Source: Panaeolus papilionaceus
Lineage: Eukaryota > Basidiomycota > Agaricomycetes > Agaricales
Reading direction: 5' to 3'
DNA length: 64,000 nucleotides
NCBI GenBank assembly: GCA_015501605.1
Contig: JADNRZ010000012.1
Location: 1,054,001 to 1,118,000, forward strand
Shown here: one piece after another, positions 58,346 to 64,000 of the stretch
Position numbering within the stretch: the stretch's first letter is position 1
How the letters are laid out: the number at the start of each line of letters is the position of its first letter
Notes under the pieces: generated by a model
Databases searched by the model: none
Seen by the model: the letters and a program-made list of their open reading frames with translations, nothing else
What the model was told of the DNA's origin: nothing
Position numbers and translations under genes: made by a program

Positions 58346-59529
58346 CTCTTTATAATCATTATTAAATGGATCTCACCGGCCCAATAGCGAAAATACACAC
58401 TATATTGCATTCTATCAGCATATTAATATGTAACTCCTTAAATTCTCAAAAAAGCGCACCAAAATGTAATGCTTCTGTATGATGTATGCCAGTAAATGAT
58501 ATTGCTATATCAATATTGCATACTGGGGATTTGAAATCCAATGAAAGTGCATTATATATATCCATATTTGCATGTATAATTAGCAAAATGCATGTTCTTG
58601 TTAGTCTGGGCTCCTATGGCTTTATCCATCAGTATTTCACTGCATATACATATCTCTAGCATTGTCCAAGCGTTTATATACACCATATTTAATGTTCTAC
58701 ACAGCCCACCACCTGATATATTGAGCCACATTTGGGTTATTAGTCATATATATATGCAGGGCTTAAAATACACCATTCTGCAATTTACTATACCATAGCA
58801 ACAGTATTTATACTTCATAAATAGCAGGAAACAAATATACTAACTATATTTACACGATGCAAAAAACCCCAAGTGATTTGGATAAGTGTAGACCTCTGTA
58901 GCTTCAAAATGGTGTGCAACCATCATAGTTGATGCTGGATGTTTCAAGAATACACACCATCACCACTACATCAAACTCCTTCTGACCGCTTTTTTGAGGG
59001 TCTACCCTTCTACAATCAACCAAATCACTTCAAACCTTTTCTGAACGTTACATATCATGTCTCTCCATCTATCTGCATGTTCTGATTAAATTATTTTGTC
59101 TCTGATCCTCTGTTATAAGCTTATCAGTGGAAATTTGAACGATTTTGAGACCTGCTCAGAATCCTTTGGGGGTGGGCTACTTTTAAAGGCACAATAGAAG
59201 CGTCCTCAGAACAGTTTGGGGCATGTTGAAGCGGTCAATATCCATGAAGATATTCACAAATTACTATTCTGCATACCCTGAGGTAGCATTTGGTGTTTTC
59301 TATTCCGTTGCTTGAACTTTTGAAGCGGTCAAGTGTCAAGTTCAATGCTTTTACATGTTATGACTAATATTCAAAAGTTTTTTCAGCAGTAGAGGGGCCA
59401 AAAGAATGTATTAATAAGTATATATGGTGCAAATTAGTATTTTAATATGTAATTGGTGAATAGAATGAGTGGAACCTCTTCAGTTTGCATATAAGCGGAG
59501 ATATAGATATATATATAGTATATATAAAT

Positions 59530-61230
59530 GTGTACCAAGTTTCAGGTTGATAGCTGCAGAGGGAGTGGAGGAATGAAGGCAAAAAAGCGGAGGAGGGAGG
59601 AGGAGAAGGAGGATCAAGGTGTGTTCCCACGCTCCAGTACCCAAAATGCGAAATGCAATTGCTCCCTCCACAAGCACAACATTTATGATCTGTTTTCAGA
59701 TTCTGAAAGTAGGCAATTGTAGCTTTCCAGTGATATATATATGTCAATTAAAATAATAAAGGGAATAAATATAAATGGTGCACAAAGAAATGTGATTAAA
59801 GATAGGGGCTCATTTAATTACTAAAAAAGCGAAATTGAATGGTGCAGTCCCCAGTGAGGATAGTAATGATATAGGGACAGATTCTTAAACTAGACACTGA
59901 TAGCTTTGCAATGGTATATATGGTGTGCAGAAAAAGTGCCAAAAAAGCGGTTGAAAATGCAGCAGTAATAATGCTATAAATAAATAGGGGCAATTGATTA
60001 TCAAAAAAGCGGAGCTGTTTTGGGTAATATCCTGCAAGAAAATAAATAAATAAAATTCATATTCAAATACTAGGCAGCTGTAGCTTTCCATTTATATAGA
60101 TATGTTTGGATAAAGGGGCCAAAAAAGCGGTGGAATAAATGCTGCAATAATGGTGGAAGAGGAATATTAATTAGTGTGATGTCATTAGTGCCTGGAAGCA
60201 GATCAGTGATGCCAATTTCCCAAAAAAGCGAAGCTAATTAATGAGGATTGATGAGATTAAATGGGATCAATGACATCACATTAATATTCCTGATCAGGAC
60301 GAAGATTTGATTTGTAAATAGGGGCTCATTTAATCAATGCACAATAACCAGAGCAGATCTGCTGCTTCTGTGGCCACATTTGGCAGATCGGACCACATGA
60401 ATGGATAGATATAGTGTATACCTTTCTAATGATATATATATCCACCCAAATGGTGCCAAAAGCGAAGCAATATTGGGGAAATAATTGTAGTAGGGGGAAT
60501 AGGGGCTAAAAAAGCGAACCTGATCTGCTGGGTTGCTGGTACAATTTGGTGGATCGGATGGTGGGATCTTATAGAGGCTGTTAATAGCTTTCTAACAATA
60601 TATAGATCACCCAAAATAGTGCCCAGAGCGGTGCAATATTGAGCAGGATACTGTTTGGGCCAAAGATAGGGGCTTTTCAAGTGACCCATGTAAAAAAACA
60701 TTTTTTAAGGGTCGATAGGGATCATATGTGGGAGGCTGCGTTCAAAATTTCAGCCTAATCGGAGCAGAATTGAGTGCGCTATTTGCGATTTATATTATTT
60801 TTTTGATTTATTTTGATTTATTGCTGGCTCTGAGAGTGTATTTCCTTAATTGCTCACCAACCACTGATCCCCCCACCCCGAAAATACCCATTCCGGGATC
60901 CTGATTTTTTTCTCTACACCCCCATACCCATATCATATCTATCCGGCAATATTTCCCCTACCCCCACCCAGCCAGATAAGCCACCAGCCCCTATCCAGCA
61001 TCCCCCCATCCATCCCCCCTATTCCCAACCCCCTACCCATCCTCCTACACCCGGAATATCACCTATTTCACCCCCTATATGCCCCTACCCACCCCCCTAC
61101 CCATCCCCCACCCCCGGAAAATCCCCCCCCCCCCACTGACAAAAGCCAGCCCACTGCCTATTGACAGTACTGTCCATGGACAGTTCTGATAAATGAGCAC
61201 TCACTGTCGAAAGACAGTCTTTCATTAATG
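59530..61230 (-). repeat. Right arm of palindrome 1
   Basis: Exact reverse complement of the left arm, with AAAAAAGCG motifs in place of CGCTTTTTT. Short frames in the two arms translate identically, which only reflects the DNA identity; they are not genes. Confidence 0.85.
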
Positions 61231-61369
61231 AAGCCAGCCTCTACAGGTGCATGTCAGGCGAAGAAATTCGAAATTTCAGAAGGAAGTGTGAAAGGGAGAT
61301 CTAGCATCTCGTGCGATGGACCAGGAATACCCCTCGAGATGGGGTCAGCAGGATCACTAGTAGCTTCCA

Positions 61370-61810
61370 AGATCTTAGGTTAAAATAGGCTACAGCCTGT
61401 AGCTGTACTTGCACCGTTTCTGGGCAAATATGCTAAGATTTCTACACTGCCTGGCTGCAATATCTTTGCGATATCTTAGAATATTATAGGCTACTGCCTG
61501 GAACTCTAGTAGCAATATCTTATAGTTTGTTAGGCACCTATCCAGGAGACAAGATTTAATTATTATTTCACTACAGGCAACTCAACAAGATCTTGAACTT
61601 GATATCTTTGTACCTGTAGGCTACTATCTTGATATCTTAGTGTTACGATCTTTAACCCCTGGGCCAGGTAGTAAATATCTTAGAGTTGCGATCTTTGGTT
61701 TCAAGGCATGTTGTCTAGAAATCTTAGTAGTGATATTAGCAAGAATTGGGCTTTCTTGCCTAGAAATCTTATTGCGATATTATATTATATTTATCTTGAT
61801 TATATAATAC
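61370..61810. repeat. Degenerate short repeats (ATATCTTAG type) between the palindromes
   Basis: About 430 bp containing a dozen variants of GATATCTTAG, AATATCTTAG and GATCTT, often preceded by TTGCGA or TTACGA (for example GCGATATCTTAG near 61465 and TTGATATCTTAGTG near 61630). AT-rich with no coding potential. Confidence 0.55.
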
Positions 61811-61819
61811 TCTATTTTC

Positions 61820-64000
61820 AGATCAAATCTTCGGCCTAATCAGGAATATTCTCAAATCTAATCACACCTATTAATCAATACCCATTTAGGATGATGACAC
61901 ATCACATCAATTAATAATATTTCTCCCCTTTTACTGCAGCATTTATTACACCGCTTTTCTGGCCACTTCATATGGACATATATATACCATTAGAAAGCTA
62001 AAATTGCCTGCTATTTGATTCTGAATTTTATTCAATTTAATTCCTGCAGGGGAGCAGCCCATTTAGCTGCGCTTTTTCCCGTCAATTTAGCCCCTATTCA
62101 TTTATGCCACCATTCCTGCTGCATTTGTACCGCTTTTTTTGCACTATTTCTGGTGCACATATATACCATTAGAAAGCCCTAATTGTCTAGTTTAAGAATA
62201 TGCCCTCAGTTTTACAATAGCCCCACTAGGGGCTGCACTATTTAGCTGCGCTTTTTGGGTATTTAATTAGCCCCTATTTTTAATCAGCATTATTCCTGCT
62301 CCATTTTGCACCGCTTTGGTGCAATTATATATGGACATATATATATCACCAGAAAGCTACAAATGCCTAGATTAAGAATCTGAAATCAGAATATAAATGT
62401 TGTGTCTAGGGAGGGAGCAATTGCATTTCGCATTTGGGTATTGGAGCGTGGGAACACCCTTGATCACCTCTTCTCCCCCTCCCCCCACCGCTTTTCTCCC
62501 TCCATTTCTCCACAACCACTCACCCTCTCGGCTTATAATTTGGCGTACATGTGTAAAATATGTATTATAAACGGTGTGCAAGACAGGAACCCAAGGGGAC
62601 TGCTAGGAATGCAGCTATTCTGCATTTACCTTTTTTTTGTTTCTAATTCTGCCAAAAGAGGACCCAATAGTCCTCTATAACTCGCATTTGGAGTAGGATG
62701 AAGCCATTTTAATATGTGATAACATTAATACCGTTGTTCTGTACCATCCATCATGTGTTCACACTTGCAGATCATATAGAAACAGCCATCTGCTATCTCA
62801 CAGGTTCCCCAAATACTATATTGGGTATATCTCTACCATTTCTGCCCGCTTTATAGTGGTGCAAAATGTTCTAAAATCGCCTCAAGAATACCTACAAGAC
62901 AAGGGTACTTGCAGCAAATTCTGAGCACTTCTCAAAAATCACTGTTTTTCAGCTGATAAGCCATTTGTACAAGATCTGCATTGAAATAATTTAATCAGAC
63001 CCCATAGAGGCGAAGGTTGACACTGTTATTGATGTTTACAAAAGGTTTGACAACATTTGAGTGAGTGTGGAAGGCTGGAGACACAAATGGGTGCTGGAAT
63101 GCAGGTTGATGTAGTGTCAATGCTCAATGAACTGACAATAACCAGGATTCTCCTTAACTGTTTCTCTCGGTCTATTGGCTACACTTGACCAATCTCTTTC
63201 AAACTTTTTTCAAATTGAAGATGTGTCAATTCTAAACACATTTCAGGTGTATATATGCACACAGACAGTGGTACCACCATACTAGAGTCTCAAAACCTCC
63301 TCCTGACTATTTGTGGTTGATGCAGGATATTAGACATGCAATATCTTCATGAGGAGTGATCAGACTTCTATGATGAAGCACACATTTGAAAGGTGTTGAC
63401 CACCGCGGTTTAAAAAACCTTTGAGCTCAAAGATTGGTTAAGAAATGCGAATGATATTGGTGTAGAAACAAAGGGCATAATGATATGATGATTTTAGCTG
63501 GTTTGCATGTGGTGGAGGGCTGAATATTGTGTTCTGATGTATGAAACATGTATACACACATCATCATTATTGCCTGATGCCTTGGTTAGCTGATAATGAG
63601 TCAAATACAATGCTTTGGGTCCGCTTTTGGAGAAATATGATCCATACAAGAAGTATATAGCAGATTTATGCATATTTATGGATGGCAGTGTACTGTAAGT
63701 TTGCACCCACCATCCAACGATATATATAAATCTGCATGCCAAATTATAAGCCGAGAGGGTGAGTGGTTGTGGAGAAATGGAGGGAGAAAAGCGGTGGGGG
63801 GAGGGGGAGAAGAGGTGATCAAGGGTGTTCCCACGCTCCAATACCCAAATGCGAAATGCAATTGCTCCCTCCCTAGACACAACATTTATATTCTGATTTC
63901 AGATTCTTAATCTAGGCATTTGTAGCTTTCTGGTGATATATATATGTCCATATATAATTGCACCAAAGCGGTGCAAAATGGAGCAGGAATAATGCTGATT
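61820..64000. mobile_element. Giant palindrome 2, related to palindrome 1, cut by window end
   Basis: The left arm begins about 61820 (first similarity to palindrome 1 at GATCAAATCTTCGGCC) and ends at 62544. The right arm starts at 63738 and runs out of the window, so 263 bp of arm pairing are visible and identical (mirror sum 126282). The loop is 62545-63737 (1193 bp), nearly the same length as loop 1 but with different sequence. The arm is a diverged homologue of palindrome 1: the same modules at about 177-180 bp (GAAAGC near 61995, 62172, 62352) and the same inner block GGGAGCAATTGCATTTCGCA. Confidence 0.8.

Larger units (their letters stand above)
56648..61230. mobile_element. Giant palindrome 1, foldback-like element
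   Basis: Left arm 56648-58345 and right arm 59530-61230 are reverse complements. Mirrored positions keep a constant sum (117875) over more than 1 kb. The only differences I found are homopolymer lengths in the G-rich tract (10 versus 12 and 4 versus 5 G). The loop is 58346-59529 (1184 bp), with no gene. Weaker inverted similarity continues outward to TAGAGGCT on both sides. From the outside in, each arm has short ACTGTC/GACAGT hairpins, a G-rich tract of about 270 bp, then about 175-180 bp modules. This layout resembles foldback transposons (long terminal repeats built of sub-repeats), but no transposase is seen and I do not recognise the family. Confidence 0.85.

Noticed and set aside
57174..60701. 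Matching 91, 68 and 75-101 codon frames in both arms of palindrome 1
   Set aside because: They are identical only because the arms are identical DNA; composition is AT-rich and repeat-derived, with no domain or codon signal.
56648..61230. Palindrome 1 as an assembly inversion artefact
   Set aside because: A distinct loop, a second diverged palindrome with the same plan next to it, and small homopolymer differences between arms make an artefact less likely, though long reads would settle it.

Overview
The window reads as nuclear DNA of a basidiomycete, most likely an Agaricomycete. Genes are cut by many 50-60 nt GT-AG introns. Secreted esterases end in fungal CBM1 modules. A fungal class II P450, a DUF6534 seven-helix protein, NACHT-type NLR-like genes, a Plavaka transposase fragment and a fungal tyrosine recombinase are present. 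Exon structures were joined by hand from splice signals and family patterns. For ten genes the joined exons give an exact multiple of three, which is good internal support. I recognised no tRNA, rRNA or CRISPR.

Layout. 1-0.8 kb: 3' part of a zf-4CXXC_R1-type protein running in from the left edge. 1.6-2.95 kb: CE1-type esterase with CBM1 (minus). 3-7.8 kb: gene-poor. 7.8-10 kb: 18-exon DUF6534 membrane protein (minus). 11.8-13.8 kb: P450 (plus). 14.6-16.2 kb: SGNH hydrolase with CBM1 (minus). 17.2-18 kb: retromer subunit Vps29 (minus). 18.7-20.75 kb: decayed MFS transporter (minus). 22.3-23.4 kb: HpcH/HpaI aldolase (plus). 24.3-25.2 and 27.2-28.1 kb: tandemly duplicated small secreted proteins (plus).

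28.8-52.8 kb is an NLR-like cluster, all minus: three intact NACHT genes (1043, 1074 and 1014 aa by my splicing) and one remnant that keeps the N- and C-terminal exons but lacks the NACHT core. Two of the genes are a tandem segmental duplication. All four share a glycine-rich N-terminal motif of the G-F-G-[SP]-x-[ST]-x-V-x-[LF]-x-G-G type next to a His-rich stretch, and a short C-terminal W-[ST]-[LI] motif. None shows WD40, ankyrin or TPR repeats that I can see. A Plavaka fragment and degenerate 1.5 kb repeats lie between them.

53.4-64 kb is mobile or repeat DNA: a tyrosine-recombinase pseudogene split by a 1.3 kb insertion, then a 4.6 kb giant palindrome (1.7 kb arms identical apart from homopolymer length, 1.18 kb loop), then a second related palindrome cut by the right edge. 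The arms consist of about 175-180 bp modules, and the first palindrome also carries G-rich subterminal tracts and terminal short hairpins. These resemble foldback elements but I do not recognise the family.

Together the left half fits a plant-debris-degrading lifestyle (two CBM1 esterases, P450, aldolase, secreted proteins). The right half is an accessory region of innate-immunity-like genes, transposon debris and large inverted repeats.
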